Shown here: positions 23,160-35,519 of the stretch, one piece after another | Position numbering within the stretch: the stretch's first letter is position 1 | How the letters are laid out: every line of letters begins with the position of its first letter | Source of the DNA: Iris pallida | Lineage: Eukaryota > Streptophyta > Magnoliopsida > Asparagales > Iridaceae | NCBI GenBank assembly: GCA_029216955.1 | Contig: JANAVB010016200.1 | Coordinates: 1,647,835 to 1,711,834 of the forward strand | Direction: 5' to 3' | Length of the DNA stretch: 64,000 nucleotides | Position numbers and translations under genes: made by a program | The notes under the pieces: model-generated | Database searches by the model: none | Seen by the model: only the letters and a program-made list of their open reading frames with translations | What the model was told of the DNA's origin: nothing

Positions 23160-23661
23160 CCGACTGCAAACATTTGTGCCAACTTCTTATAGCGTGGATG
23201 TATGCATGTGATTGGTTGGGACAACTTGTGCAGGGTCAAGAAAAGTGGGGTGGGGTCTCCGTTCGCTTCAAACTCTTCGAGATGCTGCTCATCTCCGGCT
23301 GACATGGAGATTCTTGGAAGGCAAGTTCCTATGGGCCGATTGGACTCTTAGTAGGTACCTTTTCTCTGCGAATTTTTGGACTCAGCAGTTGGATAACAAT
23401 TACTTTGTCGCCTACAAAACTATTATGAGTCAACGCTCTCGTATCAAGAACACAATTCTTCGATCTATAAGCAATGGAAGGAACATGAGCATGTGGTTCA
23501 TTCCATGGATCAAGCATCGCAACCTCATCGATCATCTCGGTTGGCCTCTTTATAACATTATTGGTCGCAATGAGTTTATTAGTTGTCCGATTTGAACCAA
23601 CAATAGAATATATTGACGAGGCAGACAATCCAGCTGGTTGACTCTGAGCTGGTGGAAATTC
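23160..23661 (+). pseudogene. LINE C-terminal region, first half
   Basis: Contains W-G-L-R-S-L, W-R-F-L-E-G-K-F-L-W-A-D-W and F-W-T, then I-S-N-G-R-N-M-S-M-W-F-I-P-W, the conserved post-RT region of plant L1 elements. Cut at 23661 by the copia element and resumed at 29388. Confidence 0.85.
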
Positions 23662-23783
23662 TGTTGAGAATCAATAAGGGACTTTTAGTCCCACATCGGA
23701 ATATGTCGTATGTAGAGGAGCTAGACTCCCTATAAGTAGTGAAGTAGTCCATCAATAAAATGATCTAACTATTATTTTCTACA
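23662..23783 (+). repeat. Copia 5' LTR, 122 bp
   Basis: TGTTGAGAAT...TTTTCTACA. Three substitutions relative to the 3' LTR. Confidence 0.95.
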
Positions 23784-23798
23784 TGGTATCAGAGCCAT
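23784..23798 (+). promoter_or_regulatory. Primer-binding site of the copia element
   Basis: TGGTATCAGAGCCAT directly after the LTR is complementary to the 3' end of initiator methionine tRNA, the usual primer of plant copia elements. Confidence 0.9.
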
Positions 23799-24674
23799 AA
23801 CTCTCTCTCTCTCTCCACAAAAAAAAACAAAAACAAAATTCTCTCTCTCTAGCCGACCCCCCCCCCCCCCCCCGACCTAGCCCCCCCCCGACTTCCAGCA
23901 GCCCCCCCCTCGCCGCTCCACCACCCTAGTCGACCCCTCCCCCTAGTCGCTTCACCACCCTAGCCGACCCCTTCCCGAGCTCCAGCAGCCCCTCGCCGCT
24001 CCACCACCTTAGCCGACCCCCCCTAGCCGCTCCACCACCCTAGCCGACCCCTTCCCGAGCTCCAGCAGCCCTAGCCGACCCCCCCCTAGCCGCTCCACCA
24101 CCCTAGCCGACCCCCCCGACCCCCCCTGAAGCAGCCCGACCCCCCCTCCAGCACCCTCCCGCCCCCCCTCCAGCACCCTCCCAGCAGCACCCCGCCCCCC
24201 CTCCTCCCTCTCCCTCCCTTGACATGAAAACCCTAACCCTAGCCTCTCTTGATATGGAACCCTATCCCTAGCCCTAGCAGCCCTATCCAAACCCTAACCC
24301 TAACCCTAGCCGTCAAAAAAAAAACAAAAAAAACGGCGTATTTCGAGGACAGACGGCTGCCAAATACTATATTTGCACCAACTCTGATCCTCGCTTACGC
24401 CGTTTGGAACTAACAAATGCTTTATTTGTTATTCCTTCTTCACATCGGGATCTCTACAGAGACTGATCATGTCTTCTCTGGTGTCCTGACGTGTTCACTT
24501 TACATGCGCGCGCCGGTGTTGGCCAAGTTAGTAGCGCATTCGTAAAGTCTGTGGCGTCGAAGAAGACGACGTAGACGACGAAGACGAAGAAGACGTCGAA
24601 GTGGGGGAAGTTGCCGACTCCGACGTTGACGACGCCGACGAAGACGACGAATAGAGTTCACAGTTGAAGAAGCC
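23799..24674 (+). other. Copia leader with C-rich minisatellite
   Basis: Non-coding. At 23855-24220 there is a C-rich array of units built from CTAGCCG(A/C)CC and CGCTCCACCACCCTAG, followed by a short CCCTAA-type run (about 24285-24310). The open frames on the minus strand here are low-complexity artefacts. Confidence 0.7.
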
Positions 24675-27281
24675 ATGGATTCGATCAGTGGCAAACTGAC
24701 GGCCGAAGAGATGAAGGCCTTGGTTGATGATATCTTATCGAAAAGATTAACCGAGGCCACCCCACGTGTGATCCATACTGATGTGGATCCGTCACCTTAC
24801 AAAATGGGAAAATTGGAGAAGCTGGAAACGAAGTTGGAAGAAACGTCCAACTACTTGAAGTGGTCGCGGCAGGCGATGCGGACGCTGAAGGGACGTGGCT
24901 TGGTTGGCTATATCACTGGCCAAGCCAAGGCGCCAGCCGATCACTCCGCAAAGGAGTTTGCTGTTTGGGAGATTGTCAACAACGTAGTGGCTGGGTGGTT
25001 GACTGTCTCACTAACCGACCAGGTGTCGGGCAATATCGAGGCAATGGAGGCTGCTGCTGATATATGGCGAACTCTAAAAGATATGTATTCCGGATCAGAC
25101 AACCCTATGCGAGTCTTTCAACTGCAAGATGAACTCGATAGGGTGGCCCAAGACGAACGTACCATCTCTGAGTGCGCAGCCCTGTTGAAGAAGTACTGGT
25201 CTGACCTGGATCATTATGATCCTCTTAGGATGGAAGATGCACAAATCGAACCGGCATTCGCGAAGTACTTCCAGACGTTCCTGGCTTATATTTCGCGGCA
25301 GCGTATGATGAAATTCCTGAAGGGACTACACCCTGTATTTGAGCAGAGACGGAATATCCTCCTATCCCAACCCACGCTTCCGACCTTGGAAGAAGCTATA
25401 GCCGTCATGACACAGGAAGAGGCTCGACTGAAGTTGATGCCCAACAAGGGCTCCTACCAGGGGGAGCCAGCCGCAGTTGAAAAGTCTGCCCTTGCTGCCT
25501 TCAATCAACCTCCATCTGTGGGTGGTGTTTGCCACAATTGTGGTGACTCCGGCCATTACATCCGATTTTGTCCAAAACTGTTGCGCAATCAGTCTAATGA
25601 TCGAGGACGGGGTCGTGGTGGCCGACGTGGTAGTAGAGGAGGATATGCTGGTAGAAGGGGCGGACACAAAGCAAATCTGGCGGAGGAAGGGGGAGAGACT
25701 CAACTGGCTGAAATAATTCCGCTTGAGCGGGAGTTCCTTGAGAAGTTGCGAGACACAAAGCTGGGTTTGGCCGACAGTCCTGGGGCGTCTTCTACCTCGG
25801 GAGATCACATCACTTGCTTTGCCCAAACCAGCACCGGTGATTCTGCACGTGCTCTTGCATCTGTCCATCAGCCAGGATGGATTATGGACTCTGGGGCATC
25901 TCGTCATGTCACGGGATCCCGTGGTGCATTTCAGGACTATACTCACCTACCATTGCCGGAGAGTATTCAGACCGCTGATGGTACTTCCAGCCCTGTAATG
26001 GGTAAAGGCACTGTCGCATGCACCCCTTCCATCACTCTAACCAATGTCTTACATGCTCCATCTTTTCATGTCAATCTTCTATCAATTAGTGCCATTATAC
26101 TTGATCTTAACTGTACTGTTTCCTTTGACATTCCTACGGTGACTTTTCAGGAGAAAGGGACAGGACGACGACTTGGGACTGGCACATGGCATAAGGGGCT
26201 GTGGTATTTAGACAGGACTGGACTGGACAACGCATTGGCATCCTTAGTAGCAGACGCACCACCAGCAGCTTCTTGTGGCAGTGTTGAAGCCGACTTGCTA
26301 CTCCACCACCAGCGTGTCGGTCATTCCTCTTTTCAAGTTATTAGTCGAATGTATCCGTCCTTATATCAAAGGGCTAATAAAGAGAAGTTATTTTGTGATG
26401 CTTGTGAGTTGGAAAAACATACCAGAAGCTCGTATGTGAGCTCGGAGAATAGGAGTTCAGCTGCTTTTGACATGATACATTCAGACGTATGGGGCCCTTG
26501 TCCTACAACCGGAATTAACGGCTTTCGATGGTTCGTCACCTTTATTGACTGTTATACCCGCGTGACATGGGTCTACCTTATGAAGAATAAAAGTGACGTC
26601 CTTGAGGCCTTTCGGGACTTTCATCGACGGGTGGAAACACAATATGGCACTAAAATTAAGTGTTTTCGGTCTGACAATGGGACGGAGTATACTAATAAGC
26701 GGGTTGCTGAGTATTTTTTCACTCATGGAACACTACATCAAACTTCATGTGCTTATACTCCGGCACAAAATGGTGTGGCTGAACGAAAGAACAGACACCT
26801 GCTGGAAGTCGCACGGACGATGATGCTGGCTATGAATGTCCCGAAACACTTATGGGGGCAGGCTATATTGACGGCCTCTTATCTCATCAACCGAATGCCA
26901 TCTCAAGTATTGGACTGGAAGACACCGTTGGAGATGCTTATTGGGGCAACTACATACACTGTTCCACCGAAAGTTTTTGGATGTGTGTGCTTTGTCCAAG
27001 ATAATAGGCCCGGCGTTGGCAAACTGGATCCTAGGGCAGTTAAATGTGTCTTTGTCGGTTACACGGCGACTCAGAAGGGATATGCATGTTGGAGTCCAGT
27101 CGAGCGGAAGAAGTTTGTCAGCATGGACGTTACATTCAGAGAACTCGAACCATACTATGGTTCGGATGAAGGTTCAGCATTTGGTGACACGTCTCACACA
27201 GATGGTGTTAGATGTGAGGGGGAGATAATAAGTCCAAATGTGGTCGTCGGATCGATTCCGTGTCCAGTTGTAGAAAACTAG
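24675..27281 (+). pseudogene. Copia gag-protease-integrase, first segment up to a premature TAG
   Basis: 868 codons ending at TAG 27279-27281. UBN2-type Gag occupies about residues 30-260; the CCHC zinc knuckle starts at Cys 286 (C-H-N-C-G-D-S-G-H-Y). Protease D-S-G-A lies at 405. The pre-integrase H-H / C-x2-C module is near 540-580. The integrase core has Asp 604, Asp 667 and Glu 703, with exactly 35 residues between the last two (DD35E). The reading frame continues unchanged after the stop, so a single substitution inactivated an otherwise complete polyprotein. Confidence 0.93.
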
Positions 27282-28769
27282 ACGAAAGAGGGAGAGCACA
27301 GTAACTCAGATACAGAGAATGAAGAAGAAGATACATATGTTTCGCAGGGGGAGCAGCAGACAAGGAAAAAGGAGATCCAAGTCTACAGAAGGAGACAACA
27401 GAAGTCCAGTACTGTGCCTATGTCGTGCCCTGTGCTCACTGTACCAAGTCCCTCGTCTACTCCTGCTCCAACTCCTGAAGATGTTGCCCCCGCACTGAAT
27501 CACTCGAATTCTGATACGGATCTCTCCGACTCGGATGGTATGATCTCTCCACCACCTATTGCTCCCTTAAGGAGATCTTCTCGCATCAATGCGGGTAAAG
27601 CTCCTGCTCGTTTTGATGATTACGAACATGACATTGCCAACTTCTTGTCTTATTCTAACATTTCTTTGAATTATCGAGCCTTCATTGCATCGTTAGACTC
27701 TACTTCGTTGCCCAAGTGTTGGCAGGAAGCAAAGAAAGATCCAAGGTGGAAAGCTGCAATGATGGAAGAACTTGGGGCACTAGAGAAAAATAAGACATGG
27801 GAGCTGGTTCCATTACCCAAAGGAAAGAAAGCTGTGGGATGCAAATGGGTGTACACAGTGAAAGAGACAACAGAAGAAAAAGTAGAGCGGTATAAGACGA
27901 GGTTGGTTGCAAAAGGATTCACACAGTCATATGACATAGACTATGATGAGACGTTAGCCCCAGTAGCAAAAATGAGCACCGTGAGAACTCTGGTCTCCAT
28001 TGCAGCGAACTATGAGTGGAAGCTGTACCAGCTGGATGTGAAGAATGCCTTTCTTCATGGGGACCTGCAAGAAGAAGTATACACGGAGCTCCCGCCAGGG
28101 TGCTACGCGACGGAATCAGACGGAAGGACGTCGCAAGGAAAGGTGTGTAAACTGAAGAAGTCGCTATACGGGCTCAAGCAATCTCCTCGAGCCTGGTTTG
28201 ACAGATTCAGAAAGGCTGTTACAGGCATGGGATACCGTCAGACAAATGCAGATCATACGGTCTTCCTCCAGCATGCAAGAGGCCACATCACTATACTTGC
28301 TGTATATGTGGATGATATAGTGATCACAGGTGATGATGAAGTCGAGATCACTAAGCTGAAGACAAAACTCGCGAAGGAGTTTGAGGTGAAGGATTTAGGA
28401 GCGATGAGGTACTTTCTAGGTATCGAAGTGTGTGAAGGCGAACAGGAAATTGTTCTATTACAAAGAAAATACGCACTAGATCTGCTGAAGGAGACAGGAA
28501 TGCTGGGATGCAAAGCAGCCGTTACTCCAATTGACCAGAAGAGTAAGCTTGGAGCAGAAGCAGGAGAGCCTGTTGATCGTGAAAGATATCAAAGACTTGT
28601 AGGGAGATTGATTTATCTGGGACACACTCGCCCTGATATCTCATTTGCGGTGAGTGTAGTGAGTCGCTACATGCATGATCCAAGAAAGGGTCATATGGAA
28701 GCAGTATTTCAGATCTTGAGATATCTGAAAGGAACGCCAGGAAAGGGGCTATGGTTCAAGAAGAATTGA
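27282..28769 (+). pseudogene. Copia reverse transcriptase segment, between two stops
   Basis: Same frame as the upstream segment. After a variable Ser/Pro linker comes the RVT_2 domain: W-E-L-V-P-L-P-K-G, K-W-V-Y, L-D-V-K-N-A-F-L-H-G, and the active site Y-V-D-D-I (Asp codons from 28311). It stops at TGA 28767-28769, after which the frame resumes at once into RNase H. Confidence 0.93.
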
Positions 28770-29258
28770 CGCATAGAAGTTGAGGGATACTGTGATGCAG
28801 ACTGGGCGAGCTGCATAGACGACAGAAGGTCTACCTTGGGATACTGTATTTTTGTAGGAGGAAATCTGGTCTCATGGAGAAGCAAGAAACAGTCAGTGGT
28901 AGCACGGTCGACAGCTGAAGCAGAATATAGAGCAATGGCTCTGGGAGTGTCAGAGTTGCTGTGGGTGAAAGCGCTACTGACAAAGTTGAAGCTGGATAAG
29001 GGAGCACCATTACGTCTTCTGAGCGATAGTCAAGCTGCAATAAGTATAGCTAACAATCCAGTTCAGCACGACAGAACGAAGCACATCGAGATTGATCGAT
29101 TCTTCATCAAGGAAAAGCTGGAACAAGGGATACTGAAGATTGACCATGTCCGCTCAGAAGAACAAGTTGCAGACTGTCTGACTAAGGGTCTTAGTTCATT
29201 AAGTCTGTCGAAGCTATGTAACAAGATGGGGATGATCAATATCTATCGCCCATCTTGA
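28770..29258 (+). pseudogene. Copia RNase H segment
   Basis: Same frame as the RT. Contains Y-C-D-A-D-W-A, then S-W-R-S-K-K-Q and S-T-A-E-A-E-Y-R-A, the standard copia RNase H motifs, and the late H-I-E-I-D-R-F-F-I block. The natural stop TGA (29256-29258) abuts the polypurine tract. Confidence 0.93.
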
Positions 29259-29265
29259 GGGGGAG

Positions 29266-29387
29266 TGTTGAGAATCAATAAAGGACTTTTAGTCCCACAT
29301 CGGAATATGTATTATGTAGAGGAGCTAGACTCCCTATAAGTAGTGAAGTAGTCCATCAATAAAATGATCTAACTATTATTTTCTACA
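29266..29387 (+). repeat. Copia 3' LTR, 122 bp
   Basis: Matches the 5' LTR at 119 of 122 positions. Confidence 0.95.
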
Positions 29388-30040
29388 AAATCCTATTGAA
29401 GCAGAGGCGGAGGAAGATAACTGGACCTAGGTAGGCTCCCCTTCCGGGGGCTTCTCCTTCCAAGTAGCGTTTCATCCATTCAGACCTTGCCATCATCTTG
29501 TGAATTGGGCAGACTTTGTTTAGGTTAAAGGAGGAGGGTCAAGATGAAACTCTGCTTATACAAGGCCATTTGGAATCATCTTCTGACCAAAGACCGCCAA
29601 GCAGACTTCGACATTCAGACTCCGGATATCATAGTGTTTTGTGTCGAAGTGTTAATGAAAGTCGTGATCACATCTTTTTGAATGCCCGCTTTCGTGGGAG
29701 ATCTGAAACCGTCATCAATCTACAATGGGTCTCTCGAGAAGAACTAGTTGTGGGCTTATGCAAGTTTTGGGTGAGCTTGTGCAAAAACCGCCGCAAGGGG
29801 CTGTTGTGGTTTCGTCGAGCTAAGATCATCATATTTCCTCTGTTTGGCACAAATGGAGAGAGCAAAATAGGAGAATTTTGAACGGGTTGCTATTGTCCCC
29901 GTACGAATCCATCATAAAATAGAGGTATTTGTCCAGATCATGTCTCCTATTTAGCTTTGCCAAGTATTGTAGTCAAGATATTGATTTTGTACATGGTCTT
30001 TCCTCGTTTATTTAATTCAATTACCTTCCCAAAAAACTAT
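29388..30040 (+). pseudogene. LINE 3' end with zf-RVT domain
   Basis: Resumes the LINE after the copia insertion. A frame at about 29560-29750 gives the zf-RVT pattern V-L-C-R-S-V-N-E-S-R-D-H-I-F-L, and 29840-29890 gives W-R-E-R-N-R-R-I. Similarity fades by about 30040; no poly-A tail is evident. Confidence 0.8.
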
Positions 30041-30199
30041 ATTATAGTTTAGAATTGGTAAATATGTTACAATTGTCCGGCATGAGCACGAAACTTGGTA
30101 CAACCTCTACACACATGCGCTCATCCTCTCACAAAACCCAGATAGAAGGCTACATTACTCGACTTATAGGCCCGTTGCACCTTCCGGCCCATATGCCCA

Positions 30200-30297
30200 T
30201 TGCATCATTCCAACATTTATATTAAATGGAGGAATAAATCCCCCCCACCCATGTTCGAACCAGGGTCTCTGGAAGAATGCCTCCCATCCCAGCCACT

Positions 30298-30369
<72 letters not shown>

Positions 30370-30466
30370 CTCAAATATATATAACTCGAACCAGGGTCTC
30401 TGGAGTCCCCACTTTGATTGTATGTTGTACGATTACTGTTTACTTTGGAATAAAATTAACCCTTTT

Positions 30467-30536
<70 letters not shown>

Positions 30537-30810
30537 CTCATACCCGGCCCCGAAGGGCTCACAAAATCGGCCCGTAAACCCAAAACCGGCCCGGAGGTCT
30601 AAACCACCTGTGCCCGAAGTCTCATACCACCCAGGCTGAAAGCCCATATCTGGCCCGGAGGCCACGCACCGCTTACTCCATGGGGCCCACCGCCCCCACT
30701 CCCACCATATTAATGGAGGAAATATTGTGCCCTTACCCCGGCTCTAACCCGGGTAGATTGGGCAAATGTCTCCCACCTCAGCCACTTAACTAAGAGGTGT
30801 TTGGCTATAT
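30200..30810. repeat. TA microsatellites with tRNA-like (SINE-like) fragments
   Basis: Pure TA runs at 30301-30367 and 30471-30534. Next to them, on the minus strand, GTGGCTGGGATGG (box A-like) and GGTTCGAAC (box B) at about 30255-30297 resemble a tRNA-derived SINE head. A degraded second copy lies at about 30711-30800. The TA runs make long Ile/Tyr frames that are not genes. Confidence 0.5.
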
Positions 30811-31832
30811 AGAAAAAATTATCTCAAGAAAAATATAAAATGTAAATATGCAAGAACTGGTCAAATTCATCACCCGTGTCAGTCAGATTATTGTTATTAG
30901 TATGAGATTGGGAAATTTCCAATTTTTACATCAAATTTCCCTAAAAATTTACCCAAAAATAACATCAAAAACTTAGTATATAAGAATCAATATATGAAAT
31001 CGCATAAACTAGCAAGAACCAGTCAAATCCACCAAATGGGTCAGTCGGTTTCCCTTGGGGACAAAATCCCATCTTTACATTAAAATACACTAAAATCACC
31101 CAAAAATAACAACAACAACAACAACAAAAGTATGAAACTAGACAGACGATCAAATTCACCAAATTGGTCAGTCCGGATCATGCTGCTGCTTCTATTAGAT
31201 CCAAAAATTATAATAAAAATCCAATCTTTATAATAAATTTCAAGAAAAGAGATGAACCTGATCGAGACTCTTTTCTTCGTCTTCTCGATCTAAAATTTCT
31301 TTCTTTTTCCACTAGGGAAAAGGATTTTGGGGATTTTACGGGTTTAAAAATGGAAAGTTTGGTGAGAATTTAATGTAGAGAAGAGGGGTTTTGGATTTAG
31401 GGTTTTGTATAAAAGAAAAGGAATATTTTTATGGGTCCTTGGTTCTTTTTTTTGAATGTAAACCCCCGCGCCTTCCGTTTTTTTACTCGTTCGGACAAAG
31501 CGAAAAGTTGTTCCGATCCGGAAGCCCGGCCCAACAAGAGGAGATCTATGTCATAAAAACTGACATTTCAGGATTTTTAAATGGAGTTTGTCAGTGCAGT
31601 TGCCAAAACAAAATGCATGCGTATCGGCTGAAATCTCGGGGAAGCTGATTGTGTTGCTAAAATAGTAATTTTGTAGGAACACTTTTCTTTACAGTAGTCA
31701 CAGTGATGTACTAATGTAGCAGTGTTCCTAACCGGATGCTGATTGTGTTGCTAAAATAGTAATGTAGCAGTGTATTATTCTCTGTCAATGAAGCTTTAAA
31801 AGGGAGATAATAATGAGTTTTTTTCTTTACTT
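30811..31832. other. Unassigned stretch
   Basis: No protein similarity or clear terminal repeats. A 25-bp phrase containing GATTGTGTTGCTAAAATAG is duplicated at about 31647 and 31740. Confidence 0.4.
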
Positions 31833-32453
31833 ATCTTCCACTTTATTTACCCCATTTCAATGTTTACTCAACAGTTTTGAAAAAATGTACAGTACCCTCC
31901 ACTTTTAACGGAATTCGACAAAAACAAAAAAATTGACCAAAATGCCCTTGTCTCCTTCCTCTTTCCTCTCACCCCACCCCGGCGGCCACTGTGAAACCCA
32001 CATTCTTGGATTTATGGAATTAATTAGATTTATTGCAATTTTTGGTTAATTATTGAATTTACTTTTGTCGCAATATTTAACTATACATTTTGTTAGATCA
32101 AATCATTATTATATTTATTATATTCATATTGGCTGGTTCAAAAGTATCTTTTTCAATAATAATGACTGGAATTTTGTTTGCGAGTCCCGAGCCGGACCCA
32201 GCTCAAACCCGAACCCAATTAGGATTCCTTTAAATTAAATAAGATGGTTCATATATATTTGTATAATTACTCATCTTGAGAAGAGAATGGTTAATCCTAG
32301 AACTACCCAACCCGACCCGATCCAGCTTCTCTCTGGAGAAACCCCCACGATTTGGTTTGTGCCTCCCCTACTTCTCAGCACACTCCCCCACTCCTCTCCT
32401 TACTTTTCTCTTCAACAATTCCTCTCCACCACACACTTCTTCCCACTCTTCAT

Positions 32454-32459
32454 TATAAG
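32454..32459 (+). promoter_or_regulatory. Putative LTR A TATA box
   Basis: TATAAG, followed about 30 bases on by a CT-rich stretch; conserved at 40067-40072 in the 3' LTR. Confidence 0.4.
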
Positions 32460-34218
32460 CCACACCCTCACATCCTCTCTCTCCCTCATCTCTACTTTCC
32501 CCTCAGAAGAATTCCCCAAACTTCCGAGCTTCTCCCCCTTTCCCTAGCTGTGCCCTAGGCCTGCCCCCTCCGGCCTCCTCCAGCGTTCCCCTCCGGTGAC
32601 CTCTTCCGCACACACTCCCGGCCAGCTCCCCCGGCGCGTGGCCCCGCTCCCCTCCAGATGCGGCCTCCCTCTCGGCCAGAACCCTAGACCGAGCGCCCCT
32701 TCGCGAGTCCTCTCGGCCTCCCTCGGCCGATCCGCCCTCCCCTGCTGGCTCTGCCCCGAGCCCGGCGACCGTCCTCGGCCGAGCCTCCCTGCTGGCCAGC
32801 TCCCAGCGCGCGCCCTCCGCGCTGTTGTCCCGTCGGCGCACCCCCGCCATTCCCGATTCCGGCCCCTCTGCCCGCTTTCTGCTGTTTCTGTGGCGCCCTC
32901 TGTTCTCGTAGGCGTGCTTCGATCCCAGCACTGTTCCGTGGTTCTGCTGGTGCTGTGACCGTACTGATCGGCTGTCCAGTGCGTTCCCGCGCTCCCGTGT
33001 GCTTCCCGTGGTTTCTTTCTTTCTATTATTATCATCTGAGAGCTCTAGCCAAGCACGTGAGGTATAACTTTGCCCTTCTTGTCCCTTTCCATAGTACGTC
33101 TATGATGACGCGGTCCAGACCCCGTTCCAGGGGTCGGACATTAGATACGTTGCTTTGGGGATACGCACAACGGTTACGTTGCTGCGGTTATTCAATAACG
33201 TTAGTTCGGACCGTTACGCGGAATGCGTACGTCCCGGTTAGTTCGGTTTTGTGCTTTGGTATTTACCTGTAAATCGGTTATAGTGAGTGAATGGTGTTGG
33301 CATGGATTGGTTTTGGTTATTTGGGCTGGATGGATATATTCTGTGGATTTTGGGACGGTTTATTCTGTGGTTTGGTATTCCCTGATTTGGAACTTTTCTT
33401 ATGCAGGGTTAGTATCGCCTTTGTGGCTGGGTTCCCAGTTACAGAGGAGGTGATGTCCGATTCTTCAGAAACTCTTTTCCAAAGTATTTGTATTTTAAAA
33501 ATGATTTCAAATAACATGAAACAACTTTCAAACTCGGTTTCGTAAAAGTATTTCCAAAACTGGTTTTGTCGGTTTTCTCGTTCTTGTTGTTTCGTATCCC
33601 CGGTCAAGCGACGACCGTACCGGTTGGATGAACCTCGGCGAAACGCAAACGCTACAGGGTATCCATGTACGTTGAGGTGTTAGCCAGCAACATGATTTTA
33701 TAAGACCAAGTATGAGACGCATTTTAAACTATAATTTAATTATATATTATTTTATTAGAATGGATACTGCTGTTAGTATTTTTGGTGCAGGGCTTCGGCC
33801 TACTGTTTGGACCGTTCGCGGTATTCAGAGCTCGCCTTATTAATATTAAATTCATTTATGTAAGTTTGTAAGGGCATAAGCCCAGTTTTTTACTTTATTT
33901 CGCTGTGGACTTGTATTGTGTAGATTAGGATTTTTTATTTATTTTCTGGATGGTTTTATCGTTTTCGTAATTAGGCGCTTCGTGACAAAATGGCTAATAA
34001 ATATTTTGTATAAATTAATAAGTATTGTTCACGATAAAATAACTTGAATAAAATATTGATAGTTAACAAAACCCACGTTTTATCATTTAAAGAAAATGTA
34101 GTTTTATACGTATAATATTAAAAATACAAAGTTTTGCGAATTAACCGGTAACGACAATTTTTTCCAAGTAAACCAGAAACTGGCTATCCAACTAAATGAG
34201 AACCAACGTAGTACGCGT

Positions 34219-34934
34219 AGACCTGTCAATGGATAGTCGAAAATTTGAATTCGATCCGATTCCGTATCCGAACTTTCGGATATTTTTCGAAATTTCGGAT
34301 ATCGGATTCAGATATCCGAATATTTTTCGGATATTATCAATTTTCGGATACGAATTCGGATATTAAGGTATTCGAATCCGTTAATATCCGATCCGACTTT
34401 AAATTACAAATTTCGGATATCGAATTCGGATATCGGATTCGGATATCCGAAATTATATATATATTATAGTATAATGTATATCATGTAATATATATTAATT
34501 AATTGAGAAGATTAAAGTATTTTATTCTCAACTGACTTTTACATAAATTAATTATAATATAATTGATATATAATAATAATATATATTAATTACAATTTAC
34601 AACAGAAGAAGAAAGGACTCAAATATGTAGAAAAATTGAATTTGGTTTTCGGATATTCGAATAATAACTAAATTTTTAATATTTCAGATTTCGGATATTC
34701 GGATAATAACTAAATTTTTAATATTTCGGATATTCGAATACTAGCATTCGAATTTTTTAGCTAATCGGATCGGATATTATCCGATATCCGTTAAACTAGA
34801 CGGATACGAATTCGGAGTGTCAAAAGAGATATCCGTTCGGATATCGGATCGGATTCGGATATTACAAAAAAAAATCGGATACGGATACGGATATTGTCCT
34901 GTCCGTACCGATAAGCATCCGTTGACACCCCTAA
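34219..34934. mobile_element. hAT-type MITE in the 5' LTR of element A
   Basis: Absent from the 3' LTR, where the empty site reads AGTACGCGTCGTAAACC. The 8-bp duplication GTACGCGT flanks it (34211-34218 and 34935-34942). Its ends AGACCTGTCAATGGAT and TAGGGGTGTCAACGGATG (reverse complement) put it in the same family as 21445-22257. The interior is packed with CGGATATCCGAA words. Confidence 0.95.
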
Positions 34935-35519
34935 GTACGCGTCGTAAACCGTTAGCAGTAGATTAAATAAACAAATTTAAAACTTGACTAGGACCTGCTA
35001 CTAGAAATTGCAACTAGCACACCTAGCTTGGTTTCACAATGGTTCTAAGTCAAGTTCTCAACTGTAGGATCTTGAAGACGAACTTGACTTCCTCCTCGGT
35101 ACCAACTTGCCCCTACTCCAGTCTTACAAATCGAGGCAAGTTACGGTTATATTATTCTGCATTTTGATTAGTAATTGTTATCTTGCATGTTTAAACCACA
35201 TTGTTACACGGAACTCTCTCCTAGAGTATTGATTGATTGACTGCGGGATATTAGGGAAGTAGTGTAGTGTCTATGACCAATACCCCAAATAATTAATGAA
35301 TGTATTAGCTTACCCCTCTTACACACGGGGATAAGCCGTATCGTATCGCTAGGATACAAGTGTACAACCCAAGCCGGTCATAGTCATTATCTACTCAAAT
35401 CACATTATTTTCTACCGTGTAGAATTGTAGGAAAATATTGTATTTCAAATTGTTTAGACTTGCAAATTTCTATTATTATTTAAAATATTGGATATATACT
35501 CGTACTTGCTCCCTCCTGA

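Larger units (their letters stand above)
23662..29387 (+). mobile_element. Nearly intact copia LTR retrotransposon, 5.7 kb
   Basis: Two 122-bp LTRs (23662-23783 and 29266-29387) differ at 3 positions. Primer site TGGTATCAGAGCC starts at 23784; the polypurine tract AGGGGGAG is at 29258-29265. A single 1528-codon frame (24675-29258) is broken only by TAG at 27279 and TGA at 28767. Flanks AATTC and AAATC are an imperfect 5-bp target duplication. The short LTRs fit the Ale/Retrofit type of copia lineage (inference). It is inserted in the LINE. Confidence 0.93.
18930..30040 (+). mobile_element. Decayed LINE (non-LTR retrotransposon), split by nested insertions
   Basis: Plant L1-type RT polyprotein spread over pieces 18930-19864, 20272-20349, 21331-21444, 22266-22690, 23160-23661 and 29388-30040. 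Read in order they give K-L-K-A-I-K-L-A-L-K-Q-W, W-L-K-D-G-D-R, N-K-S-P-G-P-D-G, A-L-I-P-K-K and D-Y-R-P-I-S (RT start). They continue with S-P-Y-L-F, Y-V-D-D-L-L (RT active site), L-E-G-W-Q, the late W-A-D-W / F-W-T region, and finally a zf-RVT block (V-L-C-R-S-V-N-E-S-R-D-H-I-F). The endonuclease is missing (5' truncation), and stops and shifts are frequent. The ends are approximate. Confidence 0.85.

Noticed and set aside
24285..24312. Telomere-like CCCTAA repeats
   Set aside because: Only a few imperfect copies inside the copia leader; not an interstitial telomere.
30297..30665. Long Ile/Tyr repeat proteins
   Set aside because: They are translations of TA microsatellites.
32503..33035. 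Arg/Gly-rich frames of 140-160 codons in LTR A (repeated at 40116-40648)
   Set aside because: GC-rich leader read antisense; the two copies differ freely and I see no domain, so I treat them as chance frames.
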